DNA of 64,000 nucleotides from Candidatus Thorarchaeota archaeon. GTDB taxonomy: Archaea > Asgardarchaeota > Thorarchaeia > Thorarchaeales > Thorarchaeaceae. Location of the stretch: positions 1,452,676-1,516,675 of the forward strand of contig JAIZWL010000001.1 in NCBI GenBank assembly GCA_021498125.1. The letters run 5' to 3'. Shown piece by piece: positions 18,465-27,553 of this stretch. How positions within the stretch are numbered: position 1 is the first letter of the stretch; each line of letters opens with the position of its first letter. Both the position numbers and the translations under genes were made by a program. The notes under the pieces were generated by a model. The model saw only the letters and a program-made list of their open reading frames with translations. It was not told where the DNA came from and did no database searches.

Positions 18465-19288
18465 TCCAGCCCCGTCAGACTCAGGCATCCAGCATCTAAG
18501 AGTTTGTTGATCAAAAACCAGATCGCATTGGTGTCGTATGGCAGGTCTTCCATGATCGCACTGATCTCTCTCCCACTCCCAAAAGCGTTGAGGATCTCGT
18601 CTACTGCTTCTCCGAACTGTTGTTTCAACGATGCAAGGACAACATCGGAGCAGTCTTGGCTCTTGAGAGTATCTTTCTCAGTCAGCCTCTTTTTGTAGTC
18701 GATCCACCTGTAACGTGCCAGCATCGAGAGCAATGCAACGACCTCCTCATCCGGAAGGTCGATTAAGTTCAGGATCTCTTCTACAGTCTTCTTACCATTG
18801 ATGAATGCTTCAAGCTGTTCCGTCTTCTGGTCAACAACTCCCACACGAAATGGGATTTGGATGCCCATGTTCTTTTTTACTGGAACGAGATTATGTGCTG
18901 GAATGTTGAACGGGAACTCTACAATTATGTCCAAGGCAAGTTCTCTGTATCTGCGAACATCACCCTCGAAACGTTTCAGTTCCTTCCCATACTTTTCTTC
19001 GACCTGAGACAAAATTCTTTTTAATTTCTTCCTGTATGGGGTCTCGTCTGGAACTGGGGTGACGACGAGGAGCACAAGAACGGTCTCGCCGACCTCGATC
19101 AGAATGTCATATCCAGCTTTTCGAATTGTTCTGATGGGCGTGTTTGCATAGATTATTACTGCTGTGACAAATCCTGCTATGAGATCAGGGTCCACTGATA
19201 GTTCGGCATATGGAATACTAAGTATTGATTCTCCGCCCTCCATGCGAATCAATGAAATGTACCGCACTTTTTTGACATCAAGGGACAC
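18461..19288 (-). CDS. Longin-like domain protein with winged-helix repeats (paralogue 1)
   Basis: 275 residues. Residues 1-130 follow a longin-like order: strands RYISLIRMEGGESILSIPY, helix DPDLIAGFVTAVIIYAN, strands YDILIEVGETVLVLLVV, then a long charged helix (YRKKLKRILSQVEEKYG). Residues 165-275 contain two winged-helix-like units (KKTVEEILNLIDLPDEEVVALLSML; REISAIMEDLPYDTNAIWFLI). Longin and roadblock folds often bind small GTPases in eukaryotes and Asgard archaea; winged helices may bind DNA or protein. It is a tandem paralogue of 19412-20266. The fold call is by pattern, not by search. Confidence 0.7.
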   Translation of the reverse strand: MSLDVKKVRYISLIRMEGGESILSIPYAELSVDPDLIAGFVTAVIIYANTPIRTIRKAGYDILIEVGETVLVLLVVTPVPDETPYRKKLKRILSQVEEKYGKELKRFEGDVRRYRELALDIIVEFPFNIPAHNLVPVKKNMGIQIPFRVGVVDQKTEQLEAFINGKKTVEEILNLIDLPDEEVVALLSMLARYRWIDYKKRLTEKDTLKSQDCSDVVLASLKQQFGEAVDEILNAFGSGREISAIMEDLPYDTNAIWFLINKLLDAGCLSLTGLD

Positions 19289-19347
19289 TACTATCGTTCC
19301 CCCCGTATTGTGGCGTTTCGGATGGTGCTTTTGATTGCTTCAACAAG

Positions 19348-19363
19348 ACCTCTATTTAGAGGT
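19348..19363. promoter_or_regulatory. Palindrome over a possible TATA box between longin paralogues
   Basis: ACCTCTA and TAGAGGT flank two bases, giving a near-perfect 16-bp palindrome. Read on the minus strand its centre is TAAATA, a TATA-like word about 60-70 nt before the ATG of the gene at 18461-19288. It could be a repressor site over the promoter. There is no T-run, so a terminator is less likely. Confidence 0.35.
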
Positions 19364-19411
19364 TGTGCGTGAACGCGATGTGTATTAACGTTCCTATAGT
19401 GAACCATCCTT

Positions 19412-20266
19412 TTAGCCCTCCACCTTATCATAAAAATCCACGACGCCCATGTCCAGAAGTCTTCTAGTGATCGTAGTAATTACATCCGCTGTCACGTTGA
19501 CCTCTTCTGCAATCTCGGCCAGCGTCTTAGTACCGTCGCAGAGTTCTACGATGTCGATGATCTGTTCCCCGTACGCTCCAATTAGGAGACTTGGTGGTTC
19601 CGTGACTTTCTTGAGGATCGTATTTTCACGAATCGAGCGTTTGAATGAGACCCACTTGTACTTGTCAAGCAGAGAAAATATGGCGATGCCCTCCATAGGG
19701 TTCAGTTCAGCCGCCTCTATGATCTCTCTGACAGTGCGTTTTCCGTTGATGAACCCCACTACCAATTGTAGTTTCTTATCGGTTTCCCCCACAGCCCATG
19801 GGATTTTGGCCCGGTGGTCTGGTGTGGCATCCGACTCTTTGATCAGCGAGGGAACAAAATCAGGATTGATCTCCCGATATGGAAACACGCTCATTATGAA
19901 GAGTGCAAACTCTCGAAATGGTCGAATATCACCCATCCATGACTTGAGCTGTGATTGGTACCGTGTCTCGAACGTGTTTATGATCAACTTGAGAGCTTCT
20001 CGGTAGGTTCTATCGTCATCGATCTTGTCTGTGATGAGGAGACCTACTGTATGCAATCCCTCCTCAATAATTACAATGTATCCCTCTTTGGAAAACGTTC
20101 TCAGGTCACGGTTCTCAAAAATAATGATTGCAAGAACAAAGCTGGCGACGAGATCGGGATCGACACTCATCTCACGATAGGGGATACCTAGTAGTGGCTC
20201 TCCGCCTTCTTTTCGTACCAATGAGATATATCGGACCTTTTCTGGGTCCAGCCCTACGCCGCTCAT
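19412..20266 (-). CDS. Longin-like domain protein with winged-helix repeats (paralogue 2)
   Basis: 284 residues with the same plan as its downstream neighbour: RYISLVRKEGGEPLLGIPY, the helix DPDLVASFVLAIIIFEN and strands YIVIIEEGLHTVGLLI of the longin-like part, then winged-helix-like units around KRTVREIIEAAELNPMEGIAIF and KTLAEIAEEVNVTADVITTIT. The two proteins differ mainly in the middle (IPWAVGETDKKLQL here). The second winged helix is the more canonical of the pair. Tandem duplication with divergence suggests two related sensors. The neighbouring roadblock gene hints at GTPase or membrane signalling, which is an inference. Confidence 0.7.
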   Translation of the reverse strand: MSGVGLDPEKVRYISLVRKEGGEPLLGIPYREMSVDPDLVASFVLAIIIFENRDLRTFSKEGYIVIIEEGLHTVGLLITDKIDDDRTYREALKLIINTFETRYQSQLKSWMGDIRPFREFALFIMSVFPYREINPDFVPSLIKESDATPDHRAKIPWAVGETDKKLQLVVGFINGKRTVREIIEAAELNPMEGIAIFSLLDKYKWVSFKRSIRENTILKKVTEPPSLLIGAYGEQIIDIVELCDGTKTLAEIAEEVNVTADVITTITRRLLDMGVVDFYDKVEG

Positions 20267-20331
20267 TCTGTGATATGATTGTCAAACATGAATATGAAGC
20301 TACTGGCTGTATGTGATAGGACTTTTGTGGC

Positions 20332-21276
20332 TCACTCAAAAAAGTCAAGGAGTCCAGCCTGCGTTGTCACGTGTGCAGAATTGTCAGGGACCAGTGTATA
20401 TCCTATTATCCCTTTGAGGTCAATGTACTGAAAGGCTGTACCATTACGAGTGATCAAAAAACTTCCTTTCATGCCGACAATCTCTCCCACGATTGAGAGA
20501 TGTTCAATCGAGTTCGATTGTGTTCGCCATGGGAGTGGTCTGGAATCCAGCTCGTCTATTGCGTAATATCGGCTCAGGTCTTCCAACTCTATGTTGTGAG
20601 TGTCAGCAAGATCAGATGGTACCTCTGAGAGTGCGGCCTTGACCAACCGTGCAGCCTCTGCTGCCTCAATCCTTTTGGATAATGCATCTGCTTTCTTTCT
20701 GCGTGATACTACCATTGCGACGTTCTGCAAGGCCCCTATCTTGCTCTCTATCTGACGGGCTATTTTCCCGTCCCTGACCTGCCTTATGATCCCTGCAAAG
20801 TCTGCGCCTTGTTCGACCCAGCGAGTTCTATATCTCTCCTTAGTGGACACTCCCACCTTGACTCTTCCTCCCGCAAAGACCACGATGTACACAACATATT
20901 CTGTATTCTTGCACTGCTCTCTTCGTTGCGGAGTCGCATTGCATACAGAGCCGTTGCAGCGGATGCACTCGGCCAGATAGTCCATCCCCGAACACGGTCC
21001 ACACTGAGTCCCTCGTCCTTGGATAATTGTTCTCTCCGGACATTGATGAGACCGTCCATCACTTCCTCTGAAGCCAACGCATCTCTTTGGACCTGTGACG
21101 GACCACTTGATCTGTTCGCCTCTCTTCAGTTCATAGAACTCCGGCTGGTCACTGTCTGAGGTCCAACCAGTGAGACCGTGCACAAAACCCTGTGCTGTCT
21201 CTCTCCACGTAGGTGAGATGATGTGAAGAGGCGAGTCGATTAGAACCAGAATGTCTTTCCTCCCTGTCCCATCCAT
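20332..21276 (-). CDS. DUF2797 family zinc-binding protein
   Basis: 314 residues from ATG 21274-21276; an upstream in-frame ATG at 21309 would overlap the previous gene by 70 nt instead of 37. A cysteine cluster (CVGF, QCPER, QCGPC, CIRCNGSVC) predicts zinc binding. The following strands and YIVVFAGGRVKVGVSTKER...RWVEQGADFA match the DUF2797 signature, whose fold is related to GIY-YIG domains. The function of the family is unknown. The overlap with amrS suggests translational coupling. Confidence 0.8.
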   Translation of the reverse strand: MDGTGRKDILVLIDSPLHIISPTWRETAQGFVHGLTGWTSDSDQPEFYELKRGEQIKWSVTGPKRCVGFRGSDGRSHQCPERTIIQGRGTQCGPCSGMDYLAECIRCNGSVCNATPQRREQCKNTEYVVYIVVFAGGRVKVGVSTKERYRTRWVEQGADFAGIIRQVRDGKIARQIESKIGALQNVAMVVSRRKKADALSKRIEAAEAARLVKAALSEVPSDLADTHNIELEDLSRYYAIDELDSRPLPWRTQSNSIEHLSIVGEIVGMKGSFLITRNGTAFQYIDLKGIIGYTLVPDNSAHVTTQAGLLDFFE

Positions 21277-22286
21277 TTTGCCCCATGAATGTTCAGATCG
21301 CTTCCGCACTTTGGGCAGGTGCCATCCTTGGCGAGATTGTTCTTTTTCATGAATACGGAATATCGTTCCACTGCCTTAAAACCGCAATTGGGACAGTAGG
21401 TGTTTTCAGTATCCATGCCTGGTACGTTTCCTGAGTAGATGAACACAAGTCCCGCCTCCTTTGCGATCTTGATATGTTTCTCCAATGTACTGGCCGGAGT
21501 CCGTGGCAGATGGGTCATCTTGTACATTGGTGAGAATGCCGTGAAATGCATTGGTGTCAATGGTCCGAGGTTCTCGACCACCCATTCGACAAGTCTTCGC
21601 GTGTCGTCCTCATGGTCGCCGATCTGCGGAATTATCAGGTTCGTCAACTCAATAAAGATGCCTTTCTCTTTCATGCGGAGTAACGATTCGAAGATTGGTT
21701 CGACTTTTGGTACCGCCATGTATTTTTTATAAAACTCGGGGTTTGCACTCCCCTTGAAGTCCACGGTTGCCGCATCAAGGTACGGGGCAATATAGTCGAC
21801 AGCCTCCGTTGTCATGTATCCATTGGTGACGAATGTGTTGAACATACCTCTCTCATGGGCAATCTTTGCTGTATCGTGAGCAATCTCCATGAAGATGGTC
21901 GGCTCGGTGTACGTGTAACTGATTCCATCACACTCGTACTGCTGGGCCAGATCCACGATCTCTGTCGGTGTCAATTGTTGCCCGACTGGTGTCTTCCTCT
22001 GGGATGAATGATAGTTCAGACAGAACTGGCATCTGAAGTTGCATGATGATGTGCTGATCGAGAAGGTTGTGGAGCCTGGTGCAAAATGAAACAGCGGTTT
22101 TTTCTCGATTGGGTCTGCAGCCATGCCATCGATGAGACCATAGACCTCTGTGTAGAGGACTCCATCCTTGACCTTACGCACCCTACAGAATCCGGACTGC
22201 CCCTCACGAATGATGCATCTTCGAGCACAGAGATTACATTGGACTCCATTGTCCAATTTTTCGTAGAGTACTGCCTCTTTTATCAT
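21240..22286 (-). CDS. amrS: AmmeMemoRadiSam-system radical SAM enzyme AmrS
   Basis: 348 residues. An N-terminal zinc/Fe-S motif CNLCARRCIIREGQSGFC precedes the radical SAM cluster CNFRCQFC (C82, C86, C89). The sequence continues with GDHEDDTRRLVEWV and the C-terminal rubredoxin-like pair CPNCGF / CPKCGS, exactly the layout of AmrS (relatives: pyruvate-formate-lyase activating enzymes). Its usual partners, AMMECR1 and Memo, are not in the window. The 3' end overlaps the DUF2797 gene. The reaction is not known. Confidence 0.9.
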   Translation of the reverse strand: MIKEAVLYEKLDNGVQCNLCARRCIIREGQSGFCRVRKVKDGVLYTEVYGLIDGMAADPIEKKPLFHFAPGSTTFSISTSSCNFRCQFCLNYHSSQRKTPVGQQLTPTEIVDLAQQYECDGISYTYTEPTIFMEIAHDTAKIAHERGMFNTFVTNGYMTTEAVDYIAPYLDAATVDFKGSANPEFYKKYMAVPKVEPIFESLLRMKEKGIFIELTNLIIPQIGDHEDDTRRLVEWVVENLGPLTPMHFTAFSPMYKMTHLPRTPASTLEKHIKIAKEAGLVFIYSGNVPGMDTENTYCPNCGFKAVERYSVFMKKNNLAKDGTCPKCGSDLNIHGAKWMGQGGKTFWF

Positions 22287-22379
22287 CAGTCTGATACTTC
22301 CCGATCTTCTTATTCAGTCTTGGTATTAGTCACGTAGCGTATTGTTATAAGTGAATGATACAATAAATGATTGATTCTC

Positions 22380-22847
22380 ATGGCAGACAGTCAAAAGATC
22401 AAGAGAATCGCAAATCTGTTGGACACTGTCAAGGGCCAGTGTGAGCCATTTCTAAAAGAGTGTTCCGAGGCCCGACTACTGGCTATGATGGACCCACAAC
22501 AGGCCATCGAGAAATACATCTCTCTTGCAAGCCAGACCTTGACAAATACGACGATCTCTACCACTCCCTCATGTCGTCCCATTCTCCAAAAGGCGATCTC
22601 AGCCGTCACGACCGGTTCATTGGACACATCCTTTGTCGAGACTCTGGAGCAACTGCGTCAGGTATACCTCATTGATGTATTGCGGCCTGCAGTTCATGAC
22701 TATCTAAAGGACGGTAAGGCATCATTGGCTCAGATGAAGCAGCTCTACGATAGTGCGTTAAAGATCGACAGCCTGTTCCATGTTGCCGTCTTTCTCACCC
22801 GCATGTCATCCTACTTTGGTGATTCCGTTCCTTCAGGTTCACTATGA
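22380..22847 (+). CDS. Hypothetical helical protein
   Basis: 155 residues, all-helical and soluble, with no recognised family (KIKRIANLLDTVKGQ, QAIEKYISLASQTL, SLAQMKQLYDSALKI). I start at ATG 22380; the frame opens nine bases earlier with TTG. An inverted repeat, TATTGT (22340-22345) / ACAATA (22360-22365), brackets a TATA-like GTTATAAG just upstream, consistent with a short leader and possible control. Its 3' end overlaps the convergent coiled-coil gene by 37 nt. Confidence 0.55.
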   Translation: MADSQKIKRIANLLDTVKGQCEPFLKECSEARLLAMMDPQQAIEKYISLASQTLTNTTISTTPSCRPILQKAISAVTTGSLDTSFVETLEQLRQVYLIDVLRPAVHDYLKDGKASLAQMKQLYDSALKIDSLFHVAVFLTRMSSYFGDSVPSGSL

Positions 22848-24280
22848 TGTCCGTTTTCTATGATCAATGTGTCACCATCGATCTTTGCAATGCCTAGCCT
22901 CTCAAAGTCCTCGGCCCATTTGGTCACCTGTGCCGGAGAGATCCCTAACGACCGTCCTATCTCACGAATGGTCATCTGGCCTGTTTCCTCCAGCATGAGG
23001 AATGCCTTCGTCTTTTCTGTGGACTCCATGAGACCCATATAACTCTCTATTCGCCGTTTTGTTGCATCGAGTTCGGCTTTCATCTTGGCATGTTCTTTTT
23101 GGAACCGTTCATTGGCCGCAGTTAACCGCTCGTACTCGCTCTTGATTCGTTCAAGTTCTCTCACACGTTCTCCCGACTGGTATTCGCGGAGCTGTGTCTT
23201 CATCTCGTCAATCTCGCCAAGTCGATCTTTATACCGTTGCATCTCTTGCTTGAGCTGTTCGATCTTTGTGGAATAGTCCTGACATTCCAAGTCTTTCTTG
23301 GCAAGCTGGGCCAATGCCTCTTTGGTCTTTGCCTTGGCCTCTTCAAGTTCTTTGAGTGTCGCGTCAAGGTTTTCCTTGAGCATATCCCTTGATACCTCAA
23401 TATTCTTGATCTGCTGACGTAGCTCTGCGACCATTGCACTGTCTGGTCCCGGTCCAGCCTTCAGTGATGCAATAGTGGACTCCATTGCCTCAACAAGTGT
23501 CTGCGAAGTGGAAAGCTCTGCTTTGAGCCCCTCGATCTCGTCCTCTCGATTTTCAAGAACTTGTTGTGTCAAGCGAAGATCACGGGTCAACTCCTCAATT
23601 CGGCGCTCCATGGCTCTCATCTTTTCTTGTACATCCGGAGGTAGCTCGAACCGTGGCTTCATGCTCAATTCTTGTGTCAAAAATTCCAGTTCTGTAGAAC
23701 TCTTCTGTATATAATCATCAAGACTGGCTTTGATTGCAGCCAGTTCTTCCATTGCCAACCGAATCGAATCCTTGAGTTGGCTTCCTATCTCCCGTACTCG
23801 TTCGAGGATGGGTGTGGCCATTCCTGAAGTGAGGGTTTCCTCTATCGGTGTGAACTCCTCTTCGATGATCGGTGCTACTACTGTCTTCACATAACTCTCC
23901 TGTAAGTTCGTCTTAGCCTTTCTCTTACTACGACCAACAATCGTAGTGCGTAATGACACAAGATTGCCCTTTAGATTGACGAGAAACGTAAGTACGACGG
24001 GCACCAGATTACGTTCGATCGCATCCGTGGCCTCATCAACTGCTGAGATCGCTCTCTCGATCTGGATGAGGCTGTCCCGTACTCGCTCTATACTCTTTTC
24101 CATCTCTAACCGGCGACGCACTTGCTCAGCAGGTTCCACCTTCATGATATCCTCAGTGGCACGCCCTGACTCAACCAGCTTTTTTCGCATCTCCTCGTCT
24201 ACGCCAAGCTCTTCAAGGAGCTCGTCAACTACACTCTTCTCGTCACCAGTTGGGCTACTGTCCTTCTCTTCTCCTGCCAT
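22811..24280 (-). CDS. Long coiled-coil protein with C-terminal winged helix
   Basis: 489 residues. An acidic N-terminus (DELLEELGVDEEMRKKLVESG) and a helical region with a hydrophobic stretch (NLVPVVLTFLVNL, about 92-104) precede a coiled coil from about 215 to 400 with clear heptads. A winged helix closes the protein at about 410-475 (GQMTIREIGRSLGISPAQVTKWAEDF, LGIAKIDGDTLIIENG). It resembles an enlarged version of the protein at 15413-16084, without obvious sequence identity. An SMC-like ATPase is excluded because Walker motifs are missing. A structural or DNA-tethering role is possible. Confidence 0.75.
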   Translation of the reverse strand: MAGEEKDSSPTGDEKSVVDELLEELGVDEEMRKKLVESGRATEDIMKVEPAEQVRRRLEMEKSIERVRDSLIQIERAISAVDEATDAIERNLVPVVLTFLVNLKGNLVSLRTTIVGRSKRKAKTNLQESYVKTVVAPIIEEEFTPIEETLTSGMATPILERVREIGSQLKDSIRLAMEELAAIKASLDDYIQKSSTELEFLTQELSMKPRFELPPDVQEKMRAMERRIEELTRDLRLTQQVLENREDEIEGLKAELSTSQTLVEAMESTIASLKAGPGPDSAMVAELRQQIKNIEVSRDMLKENLDATLKELEEAKAKTKEALAQLAKKDLECQDYSTKIEQLKQEMQRYKDRLGEIDEMKTQLREYQSGERVRELERIKSEYERLTAANERFQKEHAKMKAELDATKRRIESYMGLMESTEKTKAFLMLEETGQMTIREIGRSLGISPAQVTKWAEDFERLGIAKIDGDTLIIENGHHSEPEGTESPK

Positions 24281-24438
24281 TTGGAGACCTCCGCTATGTA
24301 CCGAAGAGGCACAAACTACCCATTGCTTGCGGCCTCATAAATCTATGCGGATTGCTTTTTTTCCACGGTTTGCTAATTTAGTATATCATCCAAAACAATA
24401 AAACCGTTTGAAAAATCTTCGACTTCACCGACTCATAA

Positions 24439-25290
24439 ATGGTGAGCCCCTTGAGACTTAAGATTGAAATGCAGGCCAACATCCATAATCGAGGTTCTTC
24501 TCGGATCAAAGACGGGAAGATGGTCTGGTTTCTTCTTACCGATATGGCGAACCAATTTGTGAGTTCGATCGATGTCTTTCCCCCCGCGCGTGTTGTAGAA
24601 AAGGCGGAACGCAATATGGTGGCTGTCATCAAGGTTCCCGATCTCAGTCCTGGTGAGAGCTTCTCTCCCACCGTCATTCTCAGAATTGACACGACGACTC
24701 GTGACTGGTTGATGGAGACCGTTGACACTCCCGAACCCATCAAACGTAGTATAATTGGCACATATTGTAAGATGCAGAAATACTGGGAGACCGAAGACTC
24801 GATGATCCAGCGCTTGTCTGAGAAGGTTGCCGAACGAAGCCACAGTGATGAGTCCTATGCCCGTGAAGCCATGAAAGTTGTCCGTGAGAGCGTGAAGCTC
24901 AAGACCTACCTTGAGGAGCGACGGGGCGCAGCTCGTGCGGTGCGGGAACGCGAGGGTGACTGTGACGAGCACGCGGACCTCTTTATTGCTCTGACCCGAG
25001 CCGTACAGATCCCTTCGCGCCGAGTTGTGGGACACTATTTTCAGGGCGGTCCTACTCCCGAGCCTCATGCGTGGTGTGAAGTGTTTCTAGATGGAAAAGG
25101 ATGGGTCCCTGTCGATCCGGCTCTGGGTCGGTTTGGTGTATTGACAGAGAGCTACTTTTCTCGGATACGGCAGGGTCTCGTGTCGGAACGGCCGACTATC
25201 CAGTTCAAATACAGTAGAGCAGCTCAGGTTCCCGTTGACATCGAGGAAGATGTCACATGGACGATCCTCCAGAACGGCAATTCCCATTGA
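24439..25290 (+). CDS. Transglutaminase-like domain protein
   Basis: 283 residues. A beta-rich N-terminal part (about 1-95, DUF-like immunoglobulin fold) precedes a transglutaminase/cysteine-protease-like core. The catalytic triad is visible as C175 (REGDCDEHADLF), H210 (PEPHAWCEVFL) and D226 (GWVPVDPALG). Such proteins cut or cross-link peptide bonds, and some bind peptides only; the archaeal substrate is unknown. There is no signal peptide, so it acts in the cytosol. It faces the PD-(D/E)XK gene tail-to-tail with a 2-nt gap. Confidence 0.88.
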   Translation: MVSPLRLKIEMQANIHNRGSSRIKDGKMVWFLLTDMANQFVSSIDVFPPARVVEKAERNMVAVIKVPDLSPGESFSPTVILRIDTTTRDWLMETVDTPEPIKRSIIGTYCKMQKYWETEDSMIQRLSEKVAERSHSDESYAREAMKVVRESVKLKTYLEERRGAARAVREREGDCDEHADLFIALTRAVQIPSRRVVGHYFQGGPTPEPHAWCEVFLDGKGWVPVDPALGRFGVLTESYFSRIRQGLVSERPTIQFKYSRAAQVPVDIEEDVTWTILQNGNSH

Positions 25291-25292
25291 AC

Positions 25293-26024
25293 TCACTCAT
25301 CAAGCAGATTTGCCGCTCGCAGGTTGACGAACATCTCTGCGCCAAAATGCCAGCACGAGTGTGTGTCAAAGATACTGCATTGGATCTTCGGAAGTAATGG
25401 CGCCTCGATCGCGCTCCTCAGCGTCGCTGCCAGATGATGTGCCATCATCTCCCCGTATGCGGCAATCTGCGGTACTGCATTCAAAAATCGTGATTTTGTG
25501 CGTTCCATTGGTCCCGGTTTATAGTCTGCGATCTCGATCGTTCCGTTGACGAACCTCACGAGATCAATGTGCCCCGAGAGTCCCTCCTGTTCTGACCAGA
25601 CCGGAACTTCAATTGCGAGGGTCTGAGGATCATGGTTGAGAAACTCTGTCAGGATCGAGTGGTCGGATGAGTATGACTTGTCGCCGCGTAATCTGTGATA
25701 CTCTCGTATCTTCTTGACAAGATCGTCGTTCACATTCTCACTTATGAGACCCTTGCGTAAGAATCTATTTCGCAGCCCGATCTTCGTTGCATTTGACATC
25801 TTTTTGAGTCGAAGTGATGATGCCCGTCGATAGAACGGTGAAGTAAAGGGTTCTGAAGGAATCTTTCCCTCAACGATCGTGTTGAGGTGTGCCCATAGTG
25901 CTGCAAGGTCTCCCGTGGTCTTGCCGAGCCGTTCGTGATTTGTGACATTCCACTGGAATTTATAGGCGATCTTCCCGTGCTGAAGTTCTCTTCGCACGAT
26001 ATGTTTTTCGTCGGTACTCATCAA
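25293..26024 (-). CDS. PD-(D/E)XK (RecB/Cas4-like) nuclease
   Basis: 243 residues. The core motif GHIDLVRF (D154) followed by IEIADYKPG (D167, K169) and then a helix with PQIAAYGEMMAHHL gives the D-(D/E)xK plus QxxxY pattern of RecB/PDDEXK_1-type nucleases. There are no Fe-S cysteines of Cas4, and no CRISPR locus is nearby. A role in DNA repair is therefore more likely. A second, different PD-(D/E)XK protein lies at 16124-17140. Confidence 0.8.
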   Translation of the reverse strand: MMSTDEKHIVRRELQHGKIAYKFQWNVTNHERLGKTTGDLAALWAHLNTIVEGKIPSEPFTSPFYRRASSLRLKKMSNATKIGLRNRFLRKGLISENVNDDLVKKIREYHRLRGDKSYSSDHSILTEFLNHDPQTLAIEVPVWSEQEGLSGHIDLVRFVNGTIEIADYKPGPMERTKSRFLNAVPQIAAYGEMMAHHLAATLRSAIEAPLLPKIQCSIFDTHSCWHFGAEMFVNLRAANLLDE

Positions 26025-26092
26025 TCCTCGTATTTTACTTCCACACCAATCTTTTTAATTCGACGCCCCCATCCCCAGGTCAGGTGCAGGAA

Positions 26093-26401
26093 ATGACTTA
26101 CGGATTTGTCGTGTTCTATCGGTTCAAACTTATGGATAAAGAGGAGGCCCAACGGTCCAAAAAGTTCTGGGAGACCTTTAGAGCCGAGTCGTGGCCGAAG
26201 GAACTAACCATTATCGGTGACTATCGCCATGCATGGGGCACCGAATGGAATGGTTTTCTTATCATCGAGTCCGAGAATCCACAACTCTTTTTCGAATTCT
26301 GGCCCGAGTTTAGAGAGAAGACCCGTTGGTATGTAGATAATACACGTACCGTTATTGGCTACAAGGGCGATCCCAAAAAGTGGCTAGCATCTGATGATTG
26401 A
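26093..26401 (+). CDS. Small hypothetical protein (dimeric alpha-beta barrel-like)
   Basis: 102 residues, with alternating strands and helices (YGFVVFYRFKLMDKEEAQR, LTIIGDYRHAWGTEWNGFLIIES, NPQLFFEFWPEFREKTRWYV). This pattern suggests a ferredoxin-like alpha-beta fold such as DUF3303, in which short proteins dimerise. I chose ATG 26093, with AGGTG nearby (26082-26086), rather than GTG 26084. The function is unknown. Confidence 0.55.
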   Translation: MTYGFVVFYRFKLMDKEEAQRSKKFWETFRAESWPKELTIIGDYRHAWGTEWNGFLIIESENPQLFFEFWPEFREKTRWYVDNTRTVIGYKGDPKKWLASDD

Positions 26402-26420
26402 GCTCATCATTGAGGACATG

Positions 26421-26463
26421 AAAAAAAAGAGATGGCCGAGGGGGTCGCAGTGACCCCGCTCGG
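26421..26463 (-). terminator. Intrinsic-like terminator of the 26475 gene
   Basis: A GC-rich stem, CCGAGGGGGTC/GACCCCGCTCGG, spans 26436-26463. On the minus strand it is followed by a T-run (complement of 26421-26428), just past the stop at 26475. The strength of stem plus T-run is among the clearest in the window. Confidence 0.65.
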
Positions 26464-26474
26464 GCGTGAGGCTT

Positions 26475-27233
26475 TTACTCTAGTGCAGCGTCTTCCATCA
26501 ACTCGACGATCCATGTGAGATCCTTCTCCAGGATACCATCGCCGCTCTTGTAGACCATCAGTGATCCCGCCTCTGCGTTTATGATGGTCGTCAAGAACGC
26601 CTTGCTAGGATATGAGAATGTTCCACGAAATCTGGTGATCTCGCCCTTGTACTTCCGCTTGTAGAGCCCGATCTCCGCCTCTGTCTGGATGCCATGGCCT
26701 CTGAATTCCATCTGGCTCAGGTTGCCCTTTTCGATCCCAGAGAGGAGTACAGCATCTACGCTCTTTGCGTGAGAGTACAACTTCTCAGTACCGCCGTTAA
26801 GGTTTAGTGGAGTGATGTTGGCGCCCGTCAGTTCCTCGTACATCCGGCAGAACTTGCGCGCGATGCGTTCGGAACCACGAACCTCAATTGTGCCCTTGTC
26901 GAGCTTGATGAACACGTGGCCTCTGTCAACACTCACATAGTGAACTGGTGTGAGATTGCCATCAGCATCGTAGGTCAAGACTCGAACCCTGAATCCTGCA
27001 ACAAAGGTCGCATTGATTCTCTTGCCAGTCGCTTTGACATCAACGAATCCGGCAGCTATGTCGTTCTTCTTTTTCGGTTTGTATGGAACAGCCCGTAAAG
27101 CAGCAGCGACCTGCGTGGCGGATTTGGTCACTCCCTCCTGGCGGTAGAGCTTCACTGAGATTCCTAGACCTGAAACCCTCACAAGTTTAGATCGTTTGGA
27201 AGATTTCTTGGTAGTGGTTGCCTTCTTGCTCAA
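26475..27233 (-). CDS. Hypothetical protein with basic N-terminus
   Basis: 252 residues, not recognised. The first 20 are lysine-rich (KKATTTKKSSKRSK), as in DNA- or RNA-binding proteins. The rest is beta-rich with a repeating strand pattern (FVAGFRVRVLTY, VHYVSVDRGHVFIKL, GTIEVRGSERIARKF; then EMFRGHGI-like and TFSYPSKAFLTTII strands), possibly two similar units. No catalytic motif is seen. A TATA-like TTATAAGC lies about 65-75 nt upstream on the minus strand. The 320 bases between it and the next gene show no ORF of note. Confidence 0.5.
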   Translation of the reverse strand: MSKKATTTKKSSKRSKLVRVSGLGISVKLYRQEGVTKSATQVAAALRAVPYKPKKKNDIAAGFVDVKATGKRINATFVAGFRVRVLTYDADGNLTPVHYVSVDRGHVFIKLDKGTIEVRGSERIARKFCRMYEELTGANITPLNLNGGTEKLYSHAKSVDAVLLSGIEKGNLSQMEFRGHGIQTEAEIGLYKRKYKGEITRFRGTFSYPSKAFLTTIINAEAGSLMVYKSGDGILEKDLTWIVELMEDAALE

Positions 27234-27553
27234 GATACTTCAACTCGCAGTTAGTTTTCCTGTTGGGATAACTTACCTTACCTTCCACTGGAACTTTTAT
27301 GCTTATAAACAGCGCATCAAATTGAGAGATTATGCTGATACTACCCCACGTAATATCCAGACATACATGGAAATATTAGAAGGGTCTTCGGGCCGGAATT
27401 TTGGCGCTTTTTTCGAGATTTAATTTGGCGCCAAATATGTCTGGGCACATAGGGCACATACTTGTGTACTTGAAAAATCACAAGTTCAATCAATTATGGA
27501 TTGATATTAGTTTTAATTCCATTGGCGATTATACTAACGTAAAATCACAGTAT

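Noticed and set aside
22811-24280. SMC or Rad50-like identity for the long coiled-coil protein
   Set aside because: No Walker A, Walker B or signature motifs.
25293-26024. Cas4 identity for the PD-(D/E)XK nuclease
   Set aside because: No Fe-S cysteines and no CRISPR array or cas genes in the window.
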